Of a stretch of 64,000 nucleotides of DNA, positions 27,407-37,243 are shown piece after piece. The notes beneath the pieces were generated by a model. That model was not told the DNA's origin and did not search any database. It saw only the letters and a program-made list of their open reading frames with translations. Origin of the DNA: Gammaproteobacteria bacterium (GTDB lineage: Bacteria; Pseudomonadota; Gammaproteobacteria; HK1); the NCBI GenBank assembly GCA_012103455.1, contig WLWT01000001.1, positions 2,342,001 to 2,406,000 on the forward strand. Reading direction: 5' to 3'. How positions within the stretch are numbered: the stretch's first letter is position 1; every line of letters starts with the position of its first letter. The translations under genes were made by a program, and so were the position numbers.

Positions 27407-30295
27407 TCAGTTCCACGAGCCGTCAAGATCGAGCATTTCCCCTTGAACGGGATCCATGGAGCGCGCGATCTCGGCGATGGACGGCCAGCTTCTGACGAGC
27501 GTGTTGTAGGCGAGTGCCTCCGGCGCCCGGTTCTTCCGGTCGGCCAGCGCGTACAGGCGATAACAGAGCTCGCGGGCTGTATCGGCGGCGCTGCCCAGCG
27601 TCCGCACGAGTCTGGCCGCACCTTCATCCCCCTTGGTTTCAAGGACACGAATCAGATGGTGCACCATCTCCCACGACGTCAACCGCGTGTCCGTTCGAGG
27701 ATCCCAGTTCGCGGGGAGTTCCTCGGGTCTGAGCAGTCGCACCCTGCCAGCGCGCGAAACGAGTATGCCAGCTTCCGCCATTCCCGCGACGCTGGTCACT
27801 TTTGCCTTGGACAAGGTTTCCGCACGACCGAACTCGCCTTCGCCGAACCCGTGCTCCTCGAACCAAGCAAGCGCCCATCGGCTGTCCGCATCGAAGTCAC
27901 CTTCCTGCTCAGCAAGCACCTCGTCAAGGATCTGGTTTATGAGCGCGAGCGCTTCGCGCACGGTCATCGGCTTGCCGGACGCGTCGAGCACCTTGGCGTA
28001 GCGCGTGTATGCCGCCATACCGGGGCCGATGGCAGCCTGGGCGAGATCGACCGGCGCGATGTTGCCCGATTGGAGGAGTCGGAGCGCGGCTGGCAGGCGG
28101 CCACGCAGGTCGCCAACGAACTGGCGGCGGGTGGCTAGCGGCGCAGCGTCCGGCCTCCGCCTCCCCACTAGGACAATCGACGATGCGAGGGCGTTCGTTC
28201 CGATGCTGGTTGATCGTGCACTCCGCTCGGTCCGCATTGGCAATGTCCCGGTGACAGCAACGCCGGATTGGATAACGGCTTCAAGAAAGGTCTCCCATCC
28301 GGTGCTTGCTGTGCCAGACTCCCCTTTCTTCGTCTCTGATTGTTTGAAGGCATAGTAGATGGTTACCGGTAGAGCGGGGTGGGCCTTCGATCCGATCGTC
28401 CCGATCGCTTCTCGCATGCCGACGAGGAAAAACTGCTCCGCTGCCTCTTTGCTTCCGTGACGGTAGGGCGTGGCTACCAATTCCTCTGTCTTGGGTACGG
28501 CAACCGTCGCAAACAGGTCAGGAAAAGTCATCTTCAGGGTGCGACGGAGCCAGACGTAGAAGAAGTCCGACAGGTCCGCATAGCCGATATTGTCGTAGTA
28601 GGGCGGATCCGTGGAGAACGCCACATCACTCGGTCCCCTCGCGTCACAGGCATTCATTTGCCGCGAGAACGAGATGGCATCGTTGGACGGCAGGCATTCC
28701 AATACCTTCGGAATCCAACCAACCCCCGTGTCTGACCAGTTGTCGCTACTTGAGCTGAACGGATTGCTCTCCGCGAAGTCCCACACCATCGGAATAGCTT
28801 GACGCGTGAAAGCGTGAGCAACGAAGCCTCCGCTTCCCTCCCATGTCGCATTGCCGTTCCAGAAATCCGTTGCGCGTCCGACTCCGAGACCGAGATACAC
28901 TCCCACCGCCTGGGCGTAGGCAAAGGCATCTGTCCCTCCTTCCGCCAAGCCGCGCCCCTCGGACGTCAACCCGGCTGTGGAGGCGTCCCTCTCGATTGTC
29001 TCCTGTGCTGCAGCCACCAAGTCGGAAAACGTGGTGAGCGCGGTGAGTTGGCGATTTGTGAACAAATCGCCGAAGGATTCCAGCCCGTACGCCAGCGTCC
29101 AGAAGTTGCGTGGGTCTTCGGGCAGGTTCTGTTCCGGCCGCCAGATCGACTCGGCCTCCCTCGCCGTGCGGTCGTGCGAATCGGTCGGGTGGAGGTAAAC
29201 GCGCCCCCGGTCGCCCTCGGCAACAATTGCCAACAAGCGAGCACCCATCCGTTTGGCTATGCCCTCCGACTTCACGAAGTCCGGCGCAATGGGTGAGCCC
29301 GACATCAGGCACTGGAAGTTCGAGCCGCGCGAGAGCTTGGTTCCGCGCTTCGCCTCTTCCGGCGGTATTCCGACCTTGACCACGAACCGGTACCCCCGTT
29401 CCTCGATCACCGGTTCAACCCACGCTTCCTTTCCCTTCTTGCTCGACAGCACGAACGAACTCGCCAGCGGCACCTCTACATCCGCGAAGGCCGGGTTGGG
29501 ACTCTTCACCGTGCGCGCCCACAGCCAGGCAATCACGGTGAGCTTGCGCCCGACATACGGCTTGAGGTCCGGGCGCTCCGCCGCCATCGCCGCCGTCACC
29601 CCCGCCTTCGGATACAGGTGACCGATGCGCCTCGAAGCCTCGTCACGCATCCACCGGCCGTAGTAGCGCACGTCGGCGGCGAGGCCCGAGGCCCCTGGCC
29701 ATCCGCCCTCGCCCGCAAGACCCGCCCGGTCCTCCGGATTCACTGGCGGCCTTCCTGCGAACTTTGGCGGAATCTCGATCATCGCCTTGTTGATCAGCAC
29801 CGCCACCGGGTTGAGGTCCGAGGCGTGCGCCTCCAGGCCCAGCCGCTGCGCCTCCAGCGGCAGTGAGCCGCCGCCGGCGAAGGGGTCGTGAAAGGCGGGC
29901 AGCCTGTCCGGGTCGAACAGTTCGGCGGCGCGCGGGTGCTCCGCGTTGTCGGCGCAGGCCCGCCGCCAGCTCCGGCGTATCTCGGCGCGCGCCTTGCCGA
30001 GCACCGTCTCGTTGCCGGTGTTTTCCCATTTCACCAACTCGCGCAGAATGCCGAACAAGCGCTCGCGCTCACCCGCCTGCTCCTCCGGTGTCGGAAACTC
30101 CTCCGGTACCGATGACGGATCGTCCACCAACTGACCGAATATCACCGCACGGGCTGCGGCCAGCGGTCGCCTCGCCCACCAGAGGTGGAGCGTGCTCGGG
30201 TGCCCGTGGCGGATCGACTTCTCTCTCGCGGACGCCGTGTTGATGGCGTCGAGCGGCAACGCGACCTCAATGAGCTTGGTTCGCGTGACGGTCAT
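27407..30295 (-). CDS. DUF1156-type adenine-specific DNA methyltransferase
   Basis: The 962-residue protein starts at ATG 30295 (MTVTRTKLIEVALP); a TTG four codons earlier is possible. The DUF1156 N-terminus includes [20 protein letters not shown]. The methyltransferase motifs are DPFAGGGSLPLEA (SAM binding, about residue 137) and a catalytic DPPYYDN near 565. The order, with DPPY, indicates an N6-adenine enzyme of the COG1743 type. Such enzymes co-occur with DUF499 ATPases and SNF2 helicases in defence islands, where the methylase likely marks self DNA. The helicase gene lies 190 bp upstream on the same strand. Codons 53-96 match an inverted copy at 26622-26753. Confidence 0.9.
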   Translation of the reverse strand: MTVTRTKLIEVALPLDAINTASAREKSIRHGHPSTLHLWWARRPLAAARAVIFGQLVDDPSSVPEEFPTPEEQAGERERLFGILRELVKWENTGNETVLGKARAEIRRSWRRACADNAEHPRAAELFDPDRLPAFHDPFAGGGSLPLEAQRLGLEAHASDLNPVAVLINKAMIEIPPKFAGRPPVNPEDRAGLAGEGGWPGASGLAADVRYYGRWMRDEASRRIGHLYPKAGVTAAMAAERPDLKPYVGRKLTVIAWLWARTVKSPNPAFADVEVPLASSFVLSSKKGKEAWVEPVIEERGYRFVVKVGIPPEEAKRGTKLSRGSNFQCLMSGSPIAPDFVKSEGIAKRMGARLLAIVAEGDRGRVYLHPTDSHDRTAREAESIWRPEQNLPEDPRNFWTLAYGLESFGDLFTNRQLTALTTFSDLVAAAQETIERDASTAGLTSEGRGLAEGGTDAFAYAQAVGVYLGLGVGRATDFWNGNATWEGSGGFVAHAFTRQAIPMVWDFAESNPFSSSSDNWSDTGVGWIPKVLECLPSNDAISFSRQMNACDARGPSDVAFSTDPPYYDNIGYADLSDFFYVWLRRTLKMTFPDLFATVAVPKTEELVATPYRHGSKEAAEQFFLVGMREAIGTIGSKAHPALPVTIYYAFKQSETKKGESGTASTGWETFLEAVIQSGVAVTGTLPMRTERSARSTSIGTNALASSIVLVGRRRPDAAPLATRRQFVGDLRGRLPAALRLLQSGNIAPVDLAQAAIGPGMAAYTRYAKVLDASGKPMTVREALALINQILDEVLAEQEGDFDADSRWALAWFEEHGFGEGEFGRAETLSKAKVTSVAGMAEAGILVSRAGRVRLLRPEELPANWDPRTDTRLTSWEMVHHLIRVLETKGDEGAARLVRTLGSAADTARELCYRLYALADRKNRAPEALAYNTLVRSWPSIAEIARSMDPVQGEMLDLDGSWN
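30008..30139 (-). repeat. Inverted repeat, 132 bp, right arm
   Basis: Exact inverted match of 26622-26753, located inside the 5' part of the DUF1156 methyltransferase gene. The two arms are 3.25 kb apart and enclose the rest of the methyltransferase plus hicBA. Confidence 0.93.
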
Positions 30296-30485
30296 TGGCG
30301 GCACCAACAGCCCGTCGATGCTTCGGTGTCCGCTTGTAGCGACGTTGACCGCTGATCGGATCGAGTTTCGCTGTCAGCTTGAGTCACATTCCCGAACAGG
30401 ATCTGTCCCCACGACGTTTTACGGATCTCCGATGCACGGCCCAGCATCCGATCCGCAGGTGATCTCCTAACGAGACTCTGCCAAT

Positions 30486-33400
30486 TCACGCGGGCGCCTC
30501 GGCGCGGGCGAGCAGATCCTTCATATGGTAGTTGACGCTGGTCACTGCCCAGTCGGGTTCCTTCTCGAACGGTCGCCGAACATAGTGCACACGGTGCGTT
30601 TCGCTGTCGAGAAACTCGACGATGGCGAGAATGTAATCGTCCGGCTTGTTGAGCGCCATTAGGATCTCATTTTTTGTTACCGTGATCGTGTCGGCGCCGC
30701 TGACCCGCCCTTTGACCTCGATGAGCCGTAGGCGACCCGTCTTGCGATCTCGGCTCTCGATATCCCAGCCAACGTGTTCGAATTCGCGGTCTATAGGCTC
30801 AAATCCGAGGTCTCTTTCGACGGCCATGACGATTCCCCTAGCCCGGGCAGCCGCTTTTTGAGCGTCCACTGGCTGCGGGGGTGTCGTGCCGGTCATGCGG
30901 GCGATCAGACCCGCCGGGACAACCACGGCGCCGCCAAGCACAGCGGGCGGCAAGGCCGACACTTGTTCTTCGCGTGCCAATTGCGCCATGCGACGTTCCA
31001 GGCGCTGCTCCATCTCCTCGGCCCGACGGCGTGCCTCCCCCGAGTTGAGCCGCGCGCCGGCTTTACCCGCACGCTCCTGCAGGCGGAGCTGCTCAGCGCG
31101 GTGGTACCAGTGGGCGATTTCTTTCGTTAAGCGCGCCTTCACCGCGGCCCGCGTCTTTGCAACCCACTCGATACGCCTCGTTCTCACTTCCGAGATGTGG
31201 TCTGGAACGATCCGGGTGATCGCTTCTGTCTGCGCCTCCCTCTCCAGATCCTTTTTCACCCAGCCCAGTTCCCGTAGCGCAAGTATCTCATTGATGCTGG
31301 GGTCGCCGGCGCCAAGCGGGCGGTAGTCGAGATAGGGCGCATAGCCAAGCTGCCGGCGATTTCCGTTCCCGTCCATCTCCACGTAGAGCATTCGCTTGGA
31401 AATCACGCGGGCGTCGGTGCTATCGGCGGTGCCGCCGTCCAGAATTTCGTGTTCAAGCGCGAACAGGACGCGCGGCGCGCCACCCTCGTCACTGTCGTCC
31501 ACCAGCACCGTACCGCGTTTCAGGAGTTCGCCATGCCGTTCCAGAGTGAGGTCGAGCACCGCCGACAGAAGCGGATGCCCGGGACAGACGAAGGCCGCCG
31601 GTGGTTTGCTGGACATCGACAGCAAGGACTTTTCGAAAGCGATGCGCTCGTAGCGAGGCAATACCGGCTCGCCGCCGCCTAGCTGGCGGTCGCGGCTGCG
31701 TATCGCCGTCGGAACGTGGCCAACCTGATAACGCCTCCGTTCGCGCTGGCGCGCCGTGCCGCCGAGCGTGCGGAACGCCTCCAGGAAGAACGACTCGATG
31801 AAGTGCGGCTGCAGCCGCCACGCCTCTGCTCGCTCTAGGTCCTCCCTCGCCCGGGCGACCCGGCTCGTGTCCATGGCGTCGTGGACCAGCGCACGCTCCT
31901 CAATCAAGTCCCGGAGGCGCTCCCGATCGATGGCGGCGCTGACCGCGTGATTCAGTCGGGCGCGCACCTGCGGACGGTCGCCGTAGCGAATGGCCTCAAT
32001 GAGCAGATCGCGCAGCGTCTTTCCGTCGAACTGCAGCTTGCCCAGGACGTCGAATACCTGGCCGCCCAGCGCGTTTCGCGCCTGCTCGAGCTTCTCGAGA
32101 AGCCGGCGGAAGACATCGCCCTCGCGCGTCTCCTCGGCCACCAGGTTCCACAGGTGGCAGACTTCGGTTTGCCCGATCCGGTGTATCCTGCCGAAACGCT
32201 GCTCAATGCGGTTGGGGTTCCACGGCAAGTCGTAGTTCACCATGAGGTGCGCACGTTGCAGGTTGATGCCTTCCCCGGCGGCATCGGTGGCCAGCAAGAT
32301 CAGGACGTCCGGGTCGTGCCGGAACGACTCCTGCGCCTCGCGCCGCCGGTCCCTTCCCATCCCCCCGTGGATCTGCACCACTCCATCCGGCCGGCCGAGC
32401 AGCGTGCTGATGCGGTGCGCAAGATAGTTCAGTGTGTCGCGGTGCTCGGTGAAGACAACGAGCTTCTGGGCGGGCGGCGCCTTGGGGAAGGGAAGATCCC
32501 TGTTCCCGTGAGGCGGATGGTCCTCTGCCTCTTGTGGAGTAAACCGGGCCTGGGCGAAAACTTTCGCCAGCACGTTGGAGAGTTCGCGCCACTTCGTGTC
32601 CTCTCCAGTTCTGCGGATCTTCGCTGCCATCGACTGAAGTTTCCTGAGGGACTCGATCTCGGCTTGAAGTTCGGCAGTCGTACTTGCCGCCGTGGCTTGG
32701 TCGAGAACTGCGCGTTCCGTGGCCTCCACTTCGTCGTCGGGGACATCGTCCAGGTCTTCGATGTCGATGTCGAGGTTCGTGCCGACGGCAGGAAGCGTGG
32801 CGCCGCGCTGTATCAACCCGACCTCTCGCAGGCGACTTTCGAGCCGGTTTCGTCTTCGCGTCAGGGATTGGTAGATCGCCTCCGGGGACGAAGCGAGCCG
32901 CCGCTGCAACACTGTGAGCGCGAAGCCGACCGTCCCTGCGCGCTTGTCGTTCTGCAGCGCCTCAGCCCGGTTGAACTCTTCGCGAACGTAATCCGTGACG
33001 GCACGGTACAGTTGTGCTTCATCGTCCGTCAGCCTGTATGGCACGGAGTATGCAATCCGCTCAGGGAACAGCGGACGCCCGTCGAACTTGAGGAGGTTCT
33101 CCTTGACCATTCGACGCATCAGATCAGTAACATCGACCTGGTGGGCACCGTCGCGGAACCGTCCTTCGAAGCGGTCGCTGTCAAGCAGCGCGAGGAACAG
33201 CTGGAAGTCCTCTTCCTTGCCGTTGTGCGGGGTGGCCGTCATGAGCAGAAGGTGCCGGGTAAGGCCGGACAGAAGCTGGCCGAGGCGGTAGCGCTTCGTA
33301 TACTTGATCTCTGCGCCGAAGAATGTCGCTGACATCTTGTGCGCCTCGTCGCATATGACGAGGTCGTAGTGACAATCCCGGGCGGCGAGTTTCTCCTGCA

Positions 33401-34040
33401 CATCGTCGTTGCGCGCGACCTTGTCCAGACGCGCGATCGCAAGGTCGGTTTCCCGGAACCAGTTGCCAGTGCGTGCCGCTTCCAGCTTGTCGTTCGTCAT
33501 GATCTCAAAACTGAGGTCGAATCGCCGGTACAACTCGTCCTGCCACTGCTCGACGAGACTGCCCGGGCATACCACTAGGCATCGAACCAGATCTCCCCGG
33601 GCGATCAGCTCCTTGATGAGGAGTCCCGCCATGATCGTCTTGCCGGAACCTGGGTCGTCGGCGAGAAGGAACCTGAGCGGCTGCCTCGGCAGCATGGCTT
33701 CATAGACCGCCGTGATTTGGTGCGGCAGGGGATCCACCAGGGACGTGTGGACAGCCAGCATCGGATCGAAAAGGTGTGCGAGCCGGATTCGCTGCGCCTC
33801 CGCCACAAGGCGGTACAGAGCGCCGTCTCCGTCGAAACTCCACGGCCGGCCTTGCGACACCCGTTCAAGTCGCTCCTCGTCATCCCGGAAGAGGAGCGCT
33901 TCTCCGACCTTGCCGGAAGCAGAACGGTAAAGGAGCGTTAAAGCGTCGGATCCATGCCACTTGACTCCAACCACGGTGGCCGTCTCGGCCGGACGTACGC
34001 CGCGAACAGTGCAATCGGGCTGAAGGTCTTCCAGTTTCAA
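30486..34040 (-). CDS. SNF2/DEAD-box helicase with C-terminal DUF3883 domain
   Basis: The 1184-residue protein has a superfamily 2 helicase core: Walker A LADDPGSGKTIMAGLL (residues 127-135), DEAH at 231-234, motif III LLMTATPHNGKEEDF, and motif VI RIEQRFGRIHRIGQ. The C-terminus (about 1060-1140) is a DUF3883 domain with GWDIES and LIEVKGR, an acidic and E-x-K arrangement reminiscent of restriction nucleases. A translocase with a nuclease-like tail is the expected effector of a DNA-targeting defence system. It is the first large gene of the minus-strand set, followed by the methyltransferase. The gene appears intact. Nuclease activity is inference. Confidence 0.88.
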   Translation of the reverse strand: MKLEDLQPDCTVRGVRPAETATVVGVKWHGSDALTLLYRSASGKVGEALLFRDDEERLERVSQGRPWSFDGDGALYRLVAEAQRIRLAHLFDPMLAVHTSLVDPLPHQITAVYEAMLPRQPLRFLLADDPGSGKTIMAGLLIKELIARGDLVRCLVVCPGSLVEQWQDELYRRFDLSFEIMTNDKLEAARTGNWFRETDLAIARLDKVARNDDVQEKLAARDCHYDLVICDEAHKMSATFFGAEIKYTKRYRLGQLLSGLTRHLLLMTATPHNGKEEDFQLFLALLDSDRFEGRFRDGAHQVDVTDLMRRMVKENLLKFDGRPLFPERIAYSVPYRLTDDEAQLYRAVTDYVREEFNRAEALQNDKRAGTVGFALTVLQRRLASSPEAIYQSLTRRRNRLESRLREVGLIQRGATLPAVGTNLDIDIEDLDDVPDDEVEATERAVLDQATAASTTAELQAEIESLRKLQSMAAKIRRTGEDTKWRELSNVLAKVFAQARFTPQEAEDHPPHGNRDLPFPKAPPAQKLVVFTEHRDTLNYLAHRISTLLGRPDGVVQIHGGMGRDRRREAQESFRHDPDVLILLATDAAGEGINLQRAHLMVNYDLPWNPNRIEQRFGRIHRIGQTEVCHLWNLVAEETREGDVFRRLLEKLEQARNALGGQVFDVLGKLQFDGKTLRDLLIEAIRYGDRPQVRARLNHAVSAAIDRERLRDLIEERALVHDAMDTSRVARAREDLERAEAWRLQPHFIESFFLEAFRTLGGTARQRERRRYQVGHVPTAIRSRDRQLGGGEPVLPRYERIAFEKSLLSMSSKPPAAFVCPGHPLLSAVLDLTLERHGELLKRGTVLVDDSDEGGAPRVLFALEHEILDGGTADSTDARVISKRMLYVEMDGNGNRRQLGYAPYLDYRPLGAGDPSINEILALRELGWVKKDLEREAQTEAITRIVPDHISEVRTRRIEWVAKTRAAVKARLTKEIAHWYHRAEQLRLQERAGKAGARLNSGEARRRAEEMEQRLERRMAQLAREEQVSALPPAVLGGAVVVPAGLIARMTGTTPPQPVDAQKAAARARGIVMAVERDLGFEPIDREFEHVGWDIESRDRKTGRLRLIEVKGRVSGADTITVTKNEILMALNKPDDYILAIVEFLDSETHRVHYVRRPFEKEPDWAVTSVNYHMKDLLARAEAPA

Positions 34041-34171
34041 TGCGGGTATGTTTCCTCTGTTTCTCGCCGGAGCATATCGAGGCGGAAGGGTTGGCGAAAC
34101 ACGCTGTGCAATTCAGAACCGCCCCAGGCACCGCCCGGGATGGCTCGTTCTTAGGACGGCGGTAAGATCGG

Positions 34172-34474
34172 TCATAGCGGCGGATTGACAGAGGACTCGG
34201 GAACCAACGTGGAAACGAACTGCAGGATTTCCTCGACCTCGTGCTCGCGCCCGTCTGCAATGAGGTCGCGCCGGAGAACCTGGGCGGCGAACAGCGCGGC
34301 CTTGGCGACTTGGATATCGAGTTCGGTGCGCGGCCACTCGCGCCGGTCGAGGGCCTCCATGACGAGCTCGACCATGAGCCCGTTGGCGGAAACATCGCGA
34401 TCTTTCGCGATCTTTTCGATCCGCTCTCATTGCACCGGCGTGACCCGGATGGTCCTCGTCAACGTCTCTACCAT
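34172..34474 (-). pseudogene. Ribbon-helix-helix protein upstream of the helicase, interrupted by one in-frame TGA
   Basis: The frame from ATG 34474 reads VETLTRTIRVTPVQ, stop (34427-34429), then ERIEKIAKDRDVSANGLMVE and a helical tail FAAQVLRRDLIADGREHEVE. The TIRVTPxQxERIEKIAK pattern is a ribbon-helix-helix DNA-binding domain, so the stop probably replaced a Trp codon. The 67-residue downstream part could be made from an internal ATG at 34375 but lacks the DNA-binding strand. It lies 131 bp upstream of the helicase and may have regulated the defence genes. A related tail occurs at 38747-39100. Confidence 0.6.
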
Positions 34475-35289
34475 CGGTCTTTCGGCATGCTCCTGAACGA
34501 ACCCCTGCGCGCAGTCAGATTGAGCGCTTTTCTGGAGCGAGGCAATCGACAATGCCGGGAGTGTCGGAGGCTAGGCGGTCGCGGTCCTCCGCAAGTCCCT
34601 GGTTCACATGCTGTAAGCGAATCGTGTTACAGGCGTAGTCGCCGGAGCATACACTCGGCCCAACAACACGGAAGCGGCCCAAGGCGTTGAAATCGCAGGG
34701 GAATGCAGGTCAGGCGCGCGCTTGCCGCGACAGCGCCATTGGCGCGTTGGGTGTGAGAACCACGCGCCGAAGGGCGTCCTAATCGCGCTTCCTGGCCGCT
34801 CAAACCGTCGGGCGATGAAAGCCGTTGTGCAACCGGCGTTTAGCCCGAGTGGCGCTTGAGCGGCAGCGCCCACCGTGCACTTGCGGAGACAATCCCCAAA
34901 CCGCCGCGCGGCTTCCGAGCATCACTGTAGGAAGCACGAGGTAACAAAGCAATGCGCGAAGTCTCGTTCACCGACACCGTCACTCACTCGGCCCGCACCG
35001 TCGCCGTCGGTGCGGGTGCACTCGATGCCGCCGCGCCGCAGTGGTCGCCGCACATGTCCCCGTAGCGCATGGACGGGCCATGCACACTCTACCGTTCCGG
35101 CAAGCCGTCGGCGACCCTGACGGAAGGGCAAGCGCTGTTGGCAACAAATAGAACTGTCCGGTTTTGTAGCACAAGGGTTGTCCGGTTGTTCTCTTGAATG
35201 ATTTGTTGTTGGTCCTGTGGGATTGTGGGCGAGAGGCGCGAGAGTGTGGGCAAGGCGGTGGGCAACGCGTGAGCGTTTTGTCCACGGGC
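34475..35289. other. Non-coding or unrecognisable stretch
   Basis: Between the ribbon-helix-helix remnant and the ISNCY remnant no frame shows family resemblance on either strand. The right part (about 35130-35230) holds sequences such as GAACTGTCCGGTTTTG typical of IS termini, consistent with eroded mobile DNA. No RNA gene or regulatory site could be identified. Confidence 0.45.
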
Positions 35290-35565
35290 TGTGCACACGG
35301 CCCGCAGGACTCGTCCACAACCCCACAGGACCCTCACCGCGCCGCAGCGCTGCAGGCGCGGTGCCCGTGCTCCGTGGCGGGGGCGTCGGCCACCAGGGAA
35401 CCCATCGCACTCGTACTCGGCGAGCTTGCGCGGCCCGTGGAACACCGCCAGGCGCCTGTCGGGGTAGCGATGCACCTGCACCCGCGCCTTGATGAAGTGG
35501 CAGCGGTGGGCCTGGGCCGGAATCTGCAAGCGCTTGCGCTCGAAGCTCGCGGGCGCTGAAGCCAA
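35290..35565 (-). pseudogene. ISNCY-type transposase, C-terminal remnant (copy 1)
   Basis: The minus strand reads FERKRLQIPAQAHRCHFIKA, then RVQVHRYPDRRLAVFHGPRK and LAEYECDG, the C-terminal region of ISNCY-family transposases. The same region recurs at 39115-39390, where it is joined to a different tail. All catalytic parts are gone. Confidence 0.65.
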
Positions 35566-35866
35566 TGAACTGTCCGACTTACAGTTCGCCGAGCAACTGG
35601 CCGAGTTTGAATGCCGCAGCCGCATGACCAAGCGCATTGACCTGCATCGGCGACAGGCGAGTTTCCCCGTGCACAAGGCCATTGAAGAGTTTGACTTCCG
35701 CCCGCAAACCGCCCTCACCAAACGACAGATCAATCAGTGGCTCGATTTGCAGTTCATCGACCAACGCGCCCACCTGATCTTCATCGGGCCGCCCGGCACC
35801 GGCAAAACCCATTTGGCCATTGCCATCGGCAACCAAGCGATTGATGCGCGCTACAAGGTGTGTTGT
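35535..35866 (+). pseudogene. istB: IstB-like ATPase fragment (IS21 family)
   Basis: The plus strand encodes an IstB-type segment with HRRQASFPVHKAIEEFDF, the Walker A motif IGPPGTGKTHLAIAIG and DARYKV, ending in a frame change near 35860. It is a different IstB subtype from that at 3955-4814. The N- and C-termini are missing. Downstream sequence switches to the DptH-like remnant. Confidence 0.7.
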
Positions 35867-35929
35867 TCACCACCGCCTATGAACGGCGTTATACAAGCCA
35901 GCCTTCGCCCGTATGGGTCAGCGCCATTC

Positions 35930-37243
35930 CCTCGGCGACGGAGGGCGAAAAACACCCGTCCCGCCGCACGCATACCGACACGCTCGCGCGTCTCCTGGGG
36001 GCAATACAAGACACTGTCTCCTGTCATCTCGGCGCGGGAACGGGATACCCCGTGCTGAAGACGGAAATTTCTCGAGAAAAGGTGGACAGTCTGGCGGAAT
36101 TGCACCGGCTCTGCGACTGGGTCGTTACGCTGGATCGCAACACCGGCATCGAGTACTTCGACTCTCCGGGAGACAACCGGGAAATCTACGACGCTTATGT
36201 GATTGACTGCGTACCGGAGCGTGAAGACCTCGGTTGTCTTCAGTTGATCACATCGACCGCGAATCTGAACGAAGTTCGTAGCTTGCTCGACGGTGCGCTC
36301 GATCAAATGGGGCTGGGTCGTAGCCGCCGCAACGCCGAGTTTCTCTTGGAACATCTGAAGGCGCTCAGCGGGCGACTCGCCATTCGTCTTACCGGACACA
36401 GGCCGGCTACATCGGAGTTGATCGCCCTCGCGGTGTCTCACGCCAACTGTAGGGATGCTTCGGCAAGCGACGACTGCTGGGTTTCGCTCGAAGACGGGTT
36501 CGTCGTTCCGGTCGATGACGTCAGGGATCTACTCCCACCCTTGAGCGGAAGCAAGAACGAAGACGACAAGGGAACGCGCCCGCACCTGATCTACGTCACC
36601 GCGGAGCCCCGCAAGGGCCTCGTTTTCCGCTTCGTCGAGGTGAAGTATCGTCGTCATCTACGGACTGCCCGATCACCGGATATCCTCGATCGGATCAACC
36701 GGCAGACCCGAGCGCTCCGCGAACGATGGGATCGCTGGTACGGCCATGAGGATGTATGCGCCCCGTTCAGGGCGATCCGCCGAGCCAAGCTGGCCCGTGT
36801 GTTACGTTTCTATGCCGACAAGGCGCGCAGGCATGGTATGCGGACAGAGCGGCATAAGGCCCTTACCGAGGAAGTCAATCGCATGATCGCAAGAGGGGGA
36901 GACTATGCGCCGCCCGGCTCAAGCTCGTTCCGACAATGGCGAAGGAGTGTCGCAAATACGGTATTTCACTGGTTTTGGCATCCCAGGAGGCCCGGGATTT
37001 TGACATTTCCGTGTTTTCTGCTGTCGCCAACTATCTCGTTTTCCGCTCTACAGATACCGATGCTAAATTCCTTGTCAGGAACGTATCGAACTCAAGACAG
37101 GAGAGGGCTCTGATCGACCGGATCAAGCAGATGGACAGGTTTAATGCCCTCTATTTCGGCGAAGGAAAGAGTCGATCTTCGCATGTGGCCCTTTCGCCGT
37201 GGCCGCGGAAGGTTGGATATGACGAGAAAATCGGGAGTCGATA
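35930..37243 (+). pseudogene. DptH/HerA-like ATPase remnant with a large internal deletion
   Basis: The first block (about 35930-36900) reads LHRLCDWVVTLDRNTGIEYF, DCVPEREDLGCLQLITST, NAEFLLEHLKALSGRLAIRL and RFVEVKYRRHLRTAR. In my recollection this is the middle region of DptH, the HerA-type ATPase of phosphorothioate-dependent restriction. The second block (36906-37243, different frame) reads MAKECRKYGISLVLASQEAR and SQERALIDRIKQMDRFNALY, the C-terminal end of a HerA/FtsK-type ATPase. The Walker A and B motifs that should lie between are missing. The family name carries moderate confidence; loss of function is clear. Confidence 0.6.

Noticed and set aside
31881..33332. A 483-codon plus-strand frame opposite the helicase gene, and similar long frames opposite the DUF499 gene
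   Set aside because: They are antisense to clearly conserved proteins in GC-rich DNA, have low-complexity composition and no family resemblance or ribosome-binding site. They are codon-usage shadows.
21179..34040. BREX or DISARM assignment of the defence-type set
   Set aside because: PglZ, BrxL, DUF1998 and phospholipase D genes are absent in the island, so the defining components are missing even though single proteins are related.
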